Shown here piece by piece: positions 38,277 through 45,526 of a stretch of DNA of 47,044 bases. Position 1 is the first letter of the stretch, and every line of letters starts with the position of its first letter. A program made the translations under genes and the position numbers. Source of the stretch: a virus; IMG/VR virus record IMGVR_UViG_3300044734_000047, positions 1-47,044 of that record, one strand, 5' to 3'. The notes under the pieces are model-generated. The model was not told where the DNA came from, made no database searches, and saw only the letters and a list, made by a program, of their open reading frames with translations.

Positions 38277-38443
38277 GCGAGCGGAAACTCAATCCGGACG
38301 CGCTGCTCAACCTGTACGAGGCGCTGGCGTCGATAGTGACGTGCGCGAGCATGTTACGGTATTTCCAGGGCGCTTCTGGCCAGAAGCTGATGGCGACCTG
38401 CAACGCAGCTCTCGCCAAAGCCCGTTCGGGTGAACAGCCATGA
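38273..38443 (+). CDS. 56-aa hypothetical early protein
   Basis: A short helical protein (MSERKLNPDALLNLYEALAS). Two or three helices are probable. ATGA overlaps link it to the DUF6197-like gene and to the small frame at 38440. No known family. Confidence 0.55.
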   Translation: MSERKLNPDALLNLYEALASIVTCASMLRYFQGASGQKLMATCNAALAKARSGEQP

Positions 38444-38577
38444 CCCGTATCCCGATAGAGGATGGAAGGGTTAGGGCGATTTCGCTTCGCGAACCGTCGC
38501 CACTCGGGCTCCGCCCCGAGCCGCTCCGCGTCTCGGCCATTCGGCGAGTGTCAACTATCGCGGGGGAGCGGACATGA
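38440..38577 (+). CDS. small ORF built mostly from the dispersed repeat
   Basis: A 45-aa frame with ATGA overlaps at both ends. It reads MTRIPIEDGRVRAISLREPS and continues in Arg-rich residues encoded by repeat copy B. It may be a real gene invaded by the element or a frame that only maintains translational coupling. Codon use is unlike that of the neighbours. Confidence 0.4.
   Translation: MTRIPIEDGRVRAISLREPSPLGLRPEPLRVSAIRRVSTIAGERT
38474..38561 (+). repeat. Dispersed three-hairpin element, copy B
   Basis: Homologous to 641-726. Hairpins: TTCGC-TTC-GCGAA, CTCGGG-loop-CCCGAG and CTCGGCC-att-GGCGAG. The end GTGTCAACTATCGC is identical to copy A and is again followed by a ribosome binding site (GGGGGAG) and an ATG (38574). 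Stem bases changed in pairs relative to copy A, so folding seems to be conserved. Confidence 0.72.
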
Positions 38578-38774
38578 GCCCGGAAGAAGCCACCGTGCGC
38601 CGCGAGATCAACGACATGCTCTCGCGCTGCGTGGCGCTAGAAATCGATCTTCTCCGCCTCGCGGCCGTCGATCCTGAACGAGGTCGGCGCCAGACGTATC
38701 TGCGGGGATGGTCGAACCTTCTGAAGGTTTCGGATGCCCTAGAGCGCCTAGTTCCAGAGGATATTCCGTTTTGA
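38574..38774 (+). CDS. small helical early protein
   Basis: A 66-aa protein (MSPEEATVRREINDMLSRCV) that is almost entirely helical and charged. It follows the GGGGGAG box behind repeat copy B and ends in a TTGA overlap with a 27-aa membrane peptide. Function unknown. Confidence 0.6.
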   Translation: MSPEEATVRREINDMLSRCVALEIDLLRLAAVDPERGRRQTYLRGWSNLLKVSDALERLVPEDIPF

Positions 38775-38854
38775 CCCGTATCCTGGCTGACGCCCTCACC
38801 GCCGTGATCATCTTCATCTTCTTGGCGCTTCCGGCGCTGTTTGGGGGACTGTGA
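38771..38854 (+). CDS. 27-aa single-TM micro-protein
   Basis: A tiny frame from TTG in a TTGA overlap, ending in a TGATG overlap with the Fic gene. The product reads LTRILADALTAVIIFIFLAL and then PALFGGL: one membrane segment with almost no loops. Small inner-membrane peptides of this kind are often missed. The double coupling supports it. Confidence 0.5.
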   Translation: MTRILADALTAVIIFIFLALPALFGGL

Positions 38855-39339
38855 TGCCTTACGAGGGCGGGCTTTACCTATTCGTGCGCGAGAGCAACCG
38901 GATAGAGGGGATCACGCGGCGGCCGACAAATGCAGAGATTGCAGCACATCGGGAGTTCCTGAATGACCAGCCGAGCATACGGTCGCTGGTCAAGCTTGTC
39001 TCTGTGCTCCAGCCCACCGCCGTCTTGCGTGACCGGCCCGGTCTTAACGTGCGCGTCGGTAATCACATCCCGCCGCCGGGCGGCCCGCATATTGCAGAAG
39101 TCCTCATTGCCATCTTGAGAACCCGCTGTGACCCGTACCAAACGCACCTAGATTACGAAACGCTGCACCCATTCACTGACGGCAACGGGCGTTCGGGGCG
39201 CGCGCTCTGGCTTTCGATGATGCACGAAGCGGCCCCGCTCGGGTTCCTCCATCATTGGTATTACCAAAGTCTGTCTGGCGGACGCTCGTCGCTGAATCCA
39301 GTGACTATCCCCCCCACCCCGGACTCCCCCCATGGCTGA
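38854..39339 (+). CDS. Fic domain protein with inhibitory motif
   Basis: A 161-aa protein. The catalytic Fic motif HPFTDGNGRSGR starts at H105 and matches HxFx(D/E)GNGRxxR exactly. Near the N-terminus SNRIEG (S14-E18) fits the inhibitory helix (S/T)xxxE(G/N), as in class II Fic enzymes, which would keep it inactive until the helix moves. Fic proteins transfer AMP or other nucleotides onto target hydroxyls. At 161 aa it is a minimal version. As an early phage gene it could modify a host target or defend the lysogen. Confidence 0.85.
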   Translation: MPYEGGLYLFVRESNRIEGITRRPTNAEIAAHREFLNDQPSIRSLVKLVSVLQPTAVLRDRPGLNVRVGNHIPPPGGPHIAEVLIAILRTRCDPYQTHLDYETLHPFTDGNGRSGRALWLSMMHEAAPLGFLHHWYYQSLSGGRSSLNPVTIPPTPDSPHG

Positions 39340-39379
39340 CATACACAGGCTGCCGGCTCGTCGCTGAAAGGAATTCGAT

Positions 39380-39676
39380 ATGGACAAGAACATTCTCGCC
39401 GCTCTGGACGTAGCCGGGGAAGCTTTGAAGGCGCTCGGCGAGGAATCCGTTGTCGCCAGCTTCCATGCGGCTGGGGGCTATTTCACGGGCGACCGCTACG
39501 GCGTCACCCTCACTCTCGCCGGCCTCGTCGGTGGCGTTCACGGCTCAGGCAGTTCGCTCAGCGAGGCGTTCCAGGTCGCGCTCAATCGTCGCGAAATCGA
39601 GGCAATCCGCCTTCGCGTTGAAGCACAAGTCCGCGCCGAAGTCGAGCAGCGGATGCAGCGCCAAGAGGCCGCGTAA
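39380..39676 (+). CDS. hypothetical early protein
   Basis: A 98-aa protein with a first domain (MDKNILAALDVAGEALKALG, GVTLTLAGLVGGVHGSG) and a charged helix at the C-terminus (RREIEAIRLRVEAQVRAEVE). It is likely an oligomeric DNA-metabolism accessory, judged from the recombination genes that follow. A GAAAGGA box precedes the ATG. Confidence 0.55.
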   Translation: MDKNILAALDVAGEALKALGEESVVASFHAAGGYFTGDRYGVTLTLAGLVGGVHGSGSSLSEAFQVALNRREIEAIRLRVEAQVRAEVEQRMQRQEAA

Positions 39677-39891
39677 TGGCGGACGACGGGTTCAGGGAAG
39701 TGGCTGGCGTTCGCTGTTCGACCGAAAAGGGTTGGACGACGATAATTGTCCACGAAGCCTACGGGGATCGAATTTCGCTCGATGCGAATTACCACGAGCG
39801 TTTCATGACGCCCCCACAGGCACGGCATTTGGCTGGCCGTCTCTATCGTCTAGCCCGTCGCATCGACAAGCGCGCGGAGGGGAGCGCGTGA
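39676..39891 (+). CDS. small hypothetical protein
   Basis: A 71-aa protein (MADDGFREVAGVRCSTEKGW) with beta strands followed by a basic helix (QARHLAGRLYRLARRID). Coupled to the Gp157-like gene by a one-base overlap. Unknown function. Confidence 0.55.
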   Translation: MADDGFREVAGVRCSTEKGWTTIIVHEAYGDRISLDANYHERFMTPPQARHLAGRLYRLARRIDKRAEGSA

Positions 39892-40388
39892 TGGGCGTTC
39901 GTATTGACCTAACCAAGATCCAGGTCAGCGCCGTCGCGACGATGTTGCGCGACGTGCTTACCGAGGACGAGCGCGCCTACGTCGACACCTTGGAAGGCGA
40001 GACGAACCTGTTTGAGGCCGTGCGCCTGCTCCTCGACAGGATCGAGGAGGACGACGGCGTTCAGAAGGAACTCGCCGAGCAAATCGACGCCCGCCGCTGC
40101 CGCAAGGACCGCGCCGGCGAGCGTGTGAAGCACAACCGGGAAGCGATCATGGCGCTGATCCAATGCGCCGGGCTCGACAAGCTCACCCTCCCCGAAGCCA
40201 CGCTATCCGTCCGCGCGGTGCCGCCGAAACCCATCGTCAATGACGAGACGGAAGTGCCGGACTCGCTCTGCAAAATCAAGAGATCGCCCGACATGGCAGC
40301 AATTAGGGCCGAGGTGGAATCCGGTCGCGCCGTGCCGGGCGTCACCCTCGACAACGGCGGAACCTCTTTGACCGTGAGGCGCAAATGA
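39891..40388 (+). CDS. Siphovirus Gp157-like protein
   Basis: A 165-aa protein with the layout of Sipho_Gp157: a helical N-terminal half (LEGETNLFEAVRLLLDRIEE, KELAEQIDARRCRKDRAGER) and a beta C-terminal half (LPEATLSVRAVPPKPIVNDE, VPDSLCKIKRSPDMAAIRAE, VPGVTLDNGGTSLTVR). Family members lie beside single-strand annealing proteins, as here, and are thought to take part in phage recombination. Confidence 0.82.
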   Translation: MGVRIDLTKIQVSAVATMLRDVLTEDERAYVDTLEGETNLFEAVRLLLDRIEEDDGVQKELAEQIDARRCRKDRAGERVKHNREAIMALIQCAGLDKLTLPEATLSVRAVPPKPIVNDETEVPDSLCKIKRSPDMAAIRAEVESGRAVPGVTLDNGGTSLTVRRK

Positions 40389-41020
40389 CCTTCACCCCCG
40401 AACAGACCGCCGAGCTCGCCAAGCCGCTTTCCTCGTCCGCCGTCAAGGATCGGCAGCAAGGCGGGCGCAAGGTGTCCTACATCGAAGGCTGGCACGCGAT
40501 CGCCGAGGCCAATCGGATCTTCGGCTTTGATGCATGGACCCGCGAGACAGACGAAATCCGTTGCGTTTCCGAACGGGAGCGCCAGCTCGGCTCGGGCAAG
40601 GCGGGGTGGGGCGTCACCTACGTCTGTCGCGTTCGTATTCGCGTCGGCAACGTCATGCGCGAGGGATGCGGCGCCGGGCATGGCATCGACCAGGACGTGG
40701 GCCAGGCTCACGAAAGCGCGATCAAGGAAGCCGAGACTGACGCGATGAAGCGGGCGCTGATGACGTTCGGCAATCCGTTCGGCCTCGCCCTCTACGACAA
40801 GACGCAGAGCAACGTCTCGGACGAGAAGCCGGTGCCGGCCGACATTCAGCGGCTGTTGGATGACGTCGGGGCCGCCGAAACGCTTCTCGTGCTTCAGGCC
40901 CTGTGGCGCGACAAGGGCAAGCGGGTATTCGATGCGGGCGGACCCTACAGCGCTGCCGTCAATGACGCCTTCAACGCCCGCAAGGCCGCCATCGATGCGA
41001 TGGACCGGAGCGCAGCATGA
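40385..41020 (+). CDS. Rad52/Rad22-like single-strand annealing protein
   Basis: A 211-aa protein. VSYIEGWHAIAEANRIFGFD, then GVTYVCRVRIRVGNVMREGC and GHGIDQDVGQAHESAIKEAE followed by DAMKRALMTFGNPFGLALYD are the typical Rad52 core. It anneals complementary single strands in phage recombination and repair, probably together with the Gp157-like and NinB-like proteins. ATGA overlaps on both sides. Confidence 0.9.
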   Translation: MTFTPEQTAELAKPLSSSAVKDRQQGGRKVSYIEGWHAIAEANRIFGFDAWTRETDEIRCVSERERQLGSGKAGWGVTYVCRVRIRVGNVMREGCGAGHGIDQDVGQAHESAIKEAETDAMKRALMTFGNPFGLALYDKTQSNVSDEKPVPADIQRLLDDVGAAETLLVLQALWRDKGKRVFDAGGPYSAAVNDAFNARKAAIDAMDRSAA

Positions 41021-41289
41021 CCCGCACGCAAGCCCGCCTCGCCGAGCTGGAAGCGATACGCGACCGCTCGCTCACGCCCGACGAGCAGGCGGAGGTGAAG
41101 CGCCTCGCTCACCTCGACCGCCAGTGCTGCGCCAAGCGCCGGCGCTATGCCAGCGATCCGGACTATCGCGCCTTGATGAAGCGCCGCGTTCAGGAATGGA
41201 GGTTCGAACGCTATTGGTCCGACCCGGCCTGGCGTGCGTCGCGCCTCGCCACCGCGAAAGTACGGCGAGCCCGGCAGCGGGAAGCATGA
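41017..41289 (+). CDS. basic hypothetical protein
   Basis: A 90-aa Arg-rich protein. Two parts: RLAELEAIRDRSLTPDEQAE and the basic RQCCAKRRRYASDPDYRALM. The basic composition suggests nucleic acid binding. It sits between the annealase and a His-rich nuclease-like gene. Confidence 0.55.
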   Translation: MTRTQARLAELEAIRDRSLTPDEQAEVKRLAHLDRQCCAKRRRYASDPDYRALMKRRVQEWRFERYWSDPAWRASRLATAKVRRARQREA

Positions 41290-41660
41290 TGCTCACCCGC
41301 CGCAAGCCCCTACAGGCCAAACGCCTGCTACAGCGCAGCAAGCCGCTGAGAGCCAAGCCTCGCCCGCGAAAGACGGCGGAAGAGTGTCGGCACTTCGTCC
41401 GCGTGGCGCAACTGCCCTGCCTCGTGTCGGGCGAGCGTCCGGTGACGATTCACCACGTCACGTCCAGCATCCACGGGGGCCGCATAGCTCGCTCGCACCG
41501 GCGCATCGTGCCTTTGGCGGCGAGGTATCACCTGATCCAGCACGGGCCGCGGGAGAGTGTGGAAGCTCTGGGCCACGGCGGGTTTTTCGAGGCTTACGGG
41601 ATCGACCTTCTGAGGGAGGCCGACCGGCTTTGGGCAGAGACGTTGGAGGATGGGCGGTGA
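41286..41660 (+). CDS. HNH-like/DUF968-type putative nuclease
   Basis: A 124-aa protein, start at ATG 41286 or 41289. The basic N-terminus precedes FVRVAQLPCLVSGERPVTIHH, RRIVPLAARYHLIQHGP and GHGGFFEAYGID. The IHHVTS pair and YHLIQHG resemble the His-metal motif of phage HNH/DUF968-type enzymes, but the usual Cys knuckles are only partly present. Possible recombination endonuclease. Confidence 0.55.
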   Translation: MMLTRRKPLQAKRLLQRSKPLRAKPRPRKTAEECRHFVRVAQLPCLVSGERPVTIHHVTSSIHGGRIARSHRRIVPLAARYHLIQHGPRESVEALGHGGFFEAYGIDLLREADRLWAETLEDGR

Positions 41661-41824
41661 CGGCGGGTGAACGTGCCTATGAGCAGGACGTGAGGGCGCG
41701 TCCTCACTACCATGACGGCGAGCCTCGTCGCGCGTGGTCACAGCTTGATGACATAGCTCGTTGGTCATGGGAGCGGGAGCCCTTTCCGCTGCCTTGCGCA
41801 CCTGAAGACGCCGGGTCGAACTGA
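41657..41824 (+). CDS. 55-aa hypothetical protein
   Basis: A short frame from GTG 41657 with a GTGA overlap and a TGATG overlap at the end. It begins VTAGERAYEQDVRARPHYHD and is Trp-rich in the middle (ARWSWEREPFPLPC). Small proteins with YEQD..ARP.YHDG.PR..W start are frequent in alphaproteobacterial phages. Function unknown. Confidence 0.6.
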   Translation: MTAGERAYEQDVRARPHYHDGEPRRAWSQLDDIARWSWEREPFPLPCAPEDAGSN

Positions 41825-42294
41825 TGGCCCACCGCATCCTCACCAACGCGGCCGAGCTGGACGACTTCACTCGCTTCCTCGGCAACCTCAAGCTGCCGGT
41901 GACGGTGGAATGGGTATTAGGCCGGGACCGCACCCGCGACCAGAACGCCCTTCAGTGGCTTTGGGCGACCGAGGCTGCTCACCAATACGGCGACCGTACT
42001 GCCGACGAAATGCAGCGGGAGTGGAAACTCCGCTACGGCGTGCCGATCCTGAGAGAGGACAGCGCGGAGTTTCGGACGGTCTACGACCAGGCCATTCGCC
42101 CGCTGCCCTACGAACTCAAGGTCGAGGCGATGCGGTTCATCCCCGTGACCAGCGAAATGAAGGTGCGGCAAATGGTCCGCTACCTCGACACGATCCAGCG
42201 CGAGTGCCTGTCGAACGGGCTGAAGCTCACGGATCCCGATCCCGACCTCGCTACCTATCAGGCCCGATATCGCGACAGGAAGGAAGCGGCATGA
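41824..42294 (+). CDS. NinB-like recombination protein
   Basis: A 156-aa protein. RTRDQNALQWLWATEAAHQY, then EMQREWKLRYGVPILREDS and FIPVTSEMKVRQMVRYLDTI match the layout of NinB/Orf family proteins of lambdoid phages, which bind single-stranded DNA and SSB and mediate recombinase loading. Here it would help the Rad52-like annealase. One-base overlap with the small gene before it. Confidence 0.7.
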   Translation: MAHRILTNAAELDDFTRFLGNLKLPVTVEWVLGRDRTRDQNALQWLWATEAAHQYGDRTADEMQREWKLRYGVPILREDSAEFRTVYDQAIRPLPYELKVEAMRFIPVTSEMKVRQMVRYLDTIQRECLSNGLKLTDPDPDLATYQARYRDRKEAA

Positions 42295-42560
42295 CCGATA
42301 TCGCCATGCGTTCGAAATGCGACACCTGCGGTCGTTTCCTGGCCTTCGCGGACCTCTGCTTCTCCGAACACCACTTCACGCCGCTGAACGAGTTCGGACC
42401 TGAGGAGAGCTCGTTCACGGGCCCGTGTTGCCGTTACCGCACCGCGCCAGTCGATACCGACCGACAGGCCGAGACGCACAGCGGCTCGGGGCGAAGCCTC
42501 GGTAGCGCGGTGGCCGCGAAGCGGACTGGCGCCAAACCCCAACAGCGAGACAATCCATGA
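42291..42560 (+). CDS. zinc-binding protein with a repeat-derived tail
   Basis: An 89-aa protein. Residues 7-50 (CDTCGRFLAFADLCFSEHHF and later GPCCRYR) hold cysteines and His for one zinc site. From about residue 52 the sequence is the low-complexity DRQAETHSGSGRSLGSAVAA, read through the dispersed element in antisense. The tail thus looks like an insertion that replaced the original end. ATGA overlaps at both ends. Confidence 0.65.
   Translation: MTDIAMRSKCDTCGRFLAFADLCFSEHHFTPLNEFGPEESSFTGPCCRYRTAPVDTDRQAETHSGSGRSLGSAVAAKRTGAKPQQRDNP
42448..42537 (-). repeat. Dispersed three-hairpin element, copy C (degenerate)
   Basis: On the minus strand it shares CTTCGCCCCGAGCCGCT and CGTCTCGGCC-type blocks with copy B, in the same order and spacing. 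The first hairpin is CCGC-TTC-GCGG, again a compensatory variant. It lies inside the 3' end of the plus-strand zinc-protein gene, in reverse orientation, and no minus-strand gene follows. That suggests a mobile or duplicated element rather than a plain gene leader. Confidence 0.55.
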
Positions 42561-43591
42561 CCCCCAACAACCCAATCGAACGGCTGCGGGAGGCGCTGGC
42601 GCCGCTCGCCCGGAATGGCGGCTATTACAAGCCGGAGGTGCCGCACTTCGAGATGGTGGAGGTGCCGCTCGAATATCTTCGGCGCGCCCATTCCGCCTAT
42701 GTCGAGATGTTCGGCGAGCCTCCCGCATTTGACGACGAACGCGCCCTCACCATCCCCACCGAAGGCGATGAGGCGGGGGAGGCCAAGTGCGCGAGTTGCG
42801 GCTTCCCTTGGGGCATGGACCCTGTTCGCCATGCTGAGTTTTGCGATGATCGTCGCCTCTCCCCTCGTCCTCCTGTCGATGTGGAGGGGCTGGTGGAGCG
42901 ACTGGAACGGGCAGGCGCTTCGCAACGTCACGCCGCAAATATCCTTCTCGCTCCGTCAGTCCTCAACGAGATCATCGCAGCCCTCCGCCAGCCCGCTCTC
43001 CCGGAGGGGGAGGAGGCGCAACCCATCGCTTGGCGCTGGCGGTACATGTACCCCGATCGGGGCGATAGGGACTGGCGCGTAAGGCAGACGCCGATTGAGC
43101 CGTGCGAGCCCTCGGCGGCGCTCGTCGGAATCGAGGTTCAGCCGCTGTACGCGCACCCGCCCGCCCTCTCCCAACCGCCGGGGATGCGGACGGCCCTCTC
43201 GAACGAGTGGTCGTCCATCGATGATGAGCTCAGGGACGGCACCGAGATCCTGCTCTACTCAGAGACAACCGACCAGCTCGCCGTGGCGCGATGGGCCGAC
43301 CGCACTGACGGGGGCGGCGCCTGGCTGGAGGCGCGCGGGCTGGAATGCGCCTCATGCGGGCACAAGAACGCAATCATCTTCGAGGGCGCCACCCATTGGC
43401 GAGACGTCTCCAGACCGGGAGAAGGGCGCTCCGAGGGGATGCGGAAGGCGCTGGAGGAGCTAGGCTTTCTAGAGTTCGATCTGCTCGGGATCGATGGCCG
43501 GAAGGTCAGTAGAAACGTAGCAACCAGCTTGCTCGCTCGCGTCGTGACCATCCGCGCCGCCCTCGCTGCCAACCCGGAGAAGGGCGCATGA
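42557..43591 (+). CDS. mosaic hypothetical early protein
   Basis: A 344-aa protein composed of several parts: a start PIERLREALAPLARNGGYYK, a zinc-type knuckle CASCGFPWGMDPVRHAEFC (residues 78-96), then VDVEGLVERLERAGASQRHA, a WRWRYMYPDRGDRDW segment seen in many phage hypotheticals, and a final Cys pair (LECASCGHKN). It looks like a fusion of early-gene modules. Function unknown. Confidence 0.6.
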   Translation: MTPNNPIERLREALAPLARNGGYYKPEVPHFEMVEVPLEYLRRAHSAYVEMFGEPPAFDDERALTIPTEGDEAGEAKCASCGFPWGMDPVRHAEFCDDRRLSPRPPVDVEGLVERLERAGASQRHAANILLAPSVLNEIIAALRQPALPEGEEAQPIAWRWRYMYPDRGDRDWRVRQTPIEPCEPSAALVGIEVQPLYAHPPALSQPPGMRTALSNEWSSIDDELRDGTEILLYSETTDQLAVARWADRTDGGGAWLEARGLECASCGHKNAIIFEGATHWRDVSRPGEGRSEGMRKALEELGFLEFDLLGIDGRKVSRNVATSLLARVVTIRAALAANPEKGA

Positions 43592-43740
43592 GCTTCCTAA
43601 GCCTTTTCCCTCGCAAGTGGCTGCAGCGCGCGCTGGTGACGCAATGGCGGCGCTCATTTTCTCGGCGAGAGCGGATCGCGCTCGACTACTGGGGCGCAAC
43701 CGGAAATCCGGCCCACCACCCGTTCCAGTGGGCAGAATGA
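43588..43740 (+). CDS. 50-aa basic hypothetical protein
   Basis: A short frame with ATGA overlap at the start. It begins MSFLSLFPRKWLQRALVTQW and continues with SRRERIALDYWGATGNPAHH. A weak amphipathic N-terminus; otherwise unknown. Confidence 0.5.
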   Translation: MSFLSLFPRKWLQRALVTQWRRSFSRRERIALDYWGATGNPAHHPFQWAE

Positions 43741-44063
43741 TGACTGACCCCATCAAAAAGCGATCAGCGCCGCCAATCCGGAGAAGAGAGATGGGTGAGG
43801 CGCGGCCAGCTAAAACCAGTCTGCGCTGCCCCAAGTGCAGGTCGCGGACGCTCGTTCTCTCTGAGGTTTCCGAGGCGATCTATACTGTGGAGGTCAACGG
43901 CGGCCTTCTAGACTTGCGCTCGGGCTTTACCGAGCAGGGTGAGATCACCCGTTATTTCGCCCAGTGTCAGACGTGCGCGCACTGCTGGAAGCCCCGCGCC
44001 GCCCAGCCCTTTGAAGAAGTCGACGCCCTCCCCACTACGACCGGCCAGGGAAGCGGGGGGTGA
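43740..44063 (+). CDS. zinc-ribbon protein
   Basis: A 107-aa protein from ATG 43740 (or 43737). LRCPKCRSRTLVLSEVSEAI and AQCQTCAHCWKP hold two CxxC pairs about 45 residues apart, as in transcription-factor-type zinc ribbons. Between them lie beta strands. It could bind DNA or RNA polymerase; this is inferred from the fold only. Confidence 0.6.
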   Translation: MTDPIKKRSAPPIRRREMGEARPAKTSLRCPKCRSRTLVLSEVSEAIYTVEVNGGLLDLRSGFTEQGEITRYFAQCQTCAHCWKPRAAQPFEEVDALPTTTGQGSGG

Positions 44064-44539
44064 GGGCTCTGTCTCTCTGGCAGCCGTGGGCGTCGGCGAT
44101 GGCGCTCGGCCTGAAGCGGATCGAGACGCGGCATTGGGCGACGTCTTATCGCGGCCCGATGGCGATCCACGCGGCGAAGCGCTGGACTGCGGACGAGCGA
44201 GAGTCCCGTGAGATGATGATTGAGCTCGGCTACTTCCCGGCCAGTCACTTCCCACCGCTCGGCGCAATCGTCGCGGTTGGCAATCTCGTCGACATACAAC
44301 GGACGGAGATGCTGGAGCCTAAGATTACGAGGCTGGAGGAGGAGTGGGGCAATTACGGTCCGGGCCGCTATGGCTGGATTTTCACGGACATCGTGCCGCT
44401 CGCCGATCCGATCCCGTTCAAGGGGATGCAGGGCCTTTTCGACGTTCCGGCCACCGTGCTGCGCGGCGAAGCGGCCGCCGCCGTTGACCCCATGCCGGCC
44501 GCGGTGACGCTGGCCGCCCTGCAAGGCCTGCTGCTGTGA
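44060..44539 (+). CDS. ASCH domain protein
   Basis: A 159-aa protein from GTG 44060. RALSLWQPWASAMALGLKRI followed by ETRHW is the hallmark start of ASCH domains, with MAIHAAKRW after it and GAIVAVGNLVDIQR in the middle. It ends with FTDIVPLADPIPFKGMQGLF. ASCH proteins bind RNA or modified nucleosides and some deacetylate cytidine. The phage role is unknown; one-carbon or RNA modification control is possible. Confidence 0.85.
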   Translation: MRALSLWQPWASAMALGLKRIETRHWATSYRGPMAIHAAKRWTADERESREMMIELGYFPASHFPPLGAIVAVGNLVDIQRTEMLEPKITRLEEEWGNYGPGRYGWIFTDIVPLADPIPFKGMQGLFDVPATVLRGEAAAAVDPMPAAVTLAALQGLLL

Positions 44540-44572
44540 CCCCTCCCTCCCGCTTCACCAAGGACGCTCCCC

Positions 44573-44776
44573 ATGACTAGCACCCCCAAGGCAATGCTCG
44601 AACTGGCAGAGCGGCTGCGCTCATTCGACGCTAGGCTCAATCGGATCATCAACAACTCCGGCGGGTCGATGACGGTAGGCGGCCAAGCAACCGCGATAGC
44701 CATGCTCGTGACGCTAGACCTCAACTTGTTCGAAGAGGCAGCCAACGCCCTCGCCAACGGAGGCAATCATGGCTGA
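44573..44776 (+). CDS. small helical hypothetical protein
   Basis: A 67-aa protein (MTSTPKAMLELAERLRSFDA) that seems fully helical (AIAMLVTLDLNLFEEAANAL). It overlaps the next gene by eight bases. Unknown function. Confidence 0.55.
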   Translation: MTSTPKAMLELAERLRSFDARLNRIINNSGGSMTVGGQATAIAMLVTLDLNLFEEAANALANGGNHG

Positions 44777-45314
44777 CGATATTGTAGAGCGGCTGCCGTG
44801 CGGTTGTCTGGATAAACCGGGTTGGGGTCACAACGAACGCTGCCCGACTCTCGTGGCGCTCACCCATCCTGACGGGCGGCCCAAGATTGCTCCGGTGCAG
44901 GGTTACTCGCCGGGCATTCCGTGGAGTCTGCAACTCGAAGCCTACGACGCCTACCGGGCGAAGTGGTCGCCGCAGCCCGCTATGATCGACCTCGACCGGC
45001 GCGGCTGCCGAGGCGGTTTCAGCGTTGGCGAGCTAGACGAGTTCGTGCCCGGATGGCGCGACAGGGTAAGCGAGATCACAGCCCTCCGATCCGAGGCCTC
45101 CACCCTACGCGAGAGGGTGAAGAAGTTGGAGGACGCCGCCAACGAAGCCTTGGGCGAGGTTTGTGTTGCCATGGCGTTTCTCGGGCGCGGCCCCGGCGGC
45201 GTCAACAACCGACGGCCGAAAAACTGGGCTGAAATGTCCGGACAGATCGCCGACCGATTGGCCCCCATCGAGCGGCTGTTGCGCTCCCTCCTCACCAACC
45301 AGGAGCAAGGCTGA
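44769..45314 (+). CDS. hypothetical protein with coiled coil
   Basis: A 181-aa protein. Its N-terminus has Cys residues at 11, 13 and 25 (LPCGCLDKPGWGHNERCP), a possible metal site. A coiled coil occupies residues 98-130 (EITALRSEASTLRERVKKLE). The final part is helical. Early gene of unknown role. Confidence 0.6.
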   Translation: MADDIVERLPCGCLDKPGWGHNERCPTLVALTHPDGRPKIAPVQGYSPGIPWSLQLEAYDAYRAKWSPQPAMIDLDRRGCRGGFSVGELDEFVPGWRDRVSEITALRSEASTLRERVKKLEDAANEALGEVCVAMAFLGRGPGGVNNRRPKNWAEMSGQIADRLAPIERLLRSLLTNQEQG

Positions 45315-45526
45315 TGGACGCACGGGAGATAGCGGGCAGGCTCAGCGACGAGCAGAGGCGAGGCCTTGTGGCTGGTGGCGAAATGCACCCGGACGACCTG
45401 TTCGCTCTGGAGTCGCACGGGGTTCTTTATCGCGACCGGCCGCGCGACACTCACGAACATTACGCCTTCAATCCCACCCCTCTTGGCCTTCAGGTCCGCT
45501 CCCTCCTCCCCGGAGACCAGCCATGA
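45314..45526 (+). CDS. small hypothetical protein
   Basis: A 70-aa protein (MDAREIAGRLSDEQRRGLVA) that looks like a small winged-helix: AGRLSDEQRRGL, FALESHGVLYRD and TPLGLQVRSLL, the last like the T.LG motif of MarR-type folds. The overlap with its neighbour is one base at the start and four at the end. Confidence 0.55.
   Translation: MDAREIAGRLSDEQRRGLVAGGEMHPDDLFALESHGVLYRDRPRDTHEHYAFNPTPLGLQVRSLLPGDQP

Noticed and set aside
39332-39367. 11-codon frame after the Fic gene.
   Set aside because: Too short and without a ribosome binding site.
42834-43082. Membrane-like frame starting MLSFAMIVASPLVLL inside the 42557 gene.
   Set aside because: No ribosome binding site, ends as Ser/Arg-rich shadow; the main frame is continuous and more protein-like.
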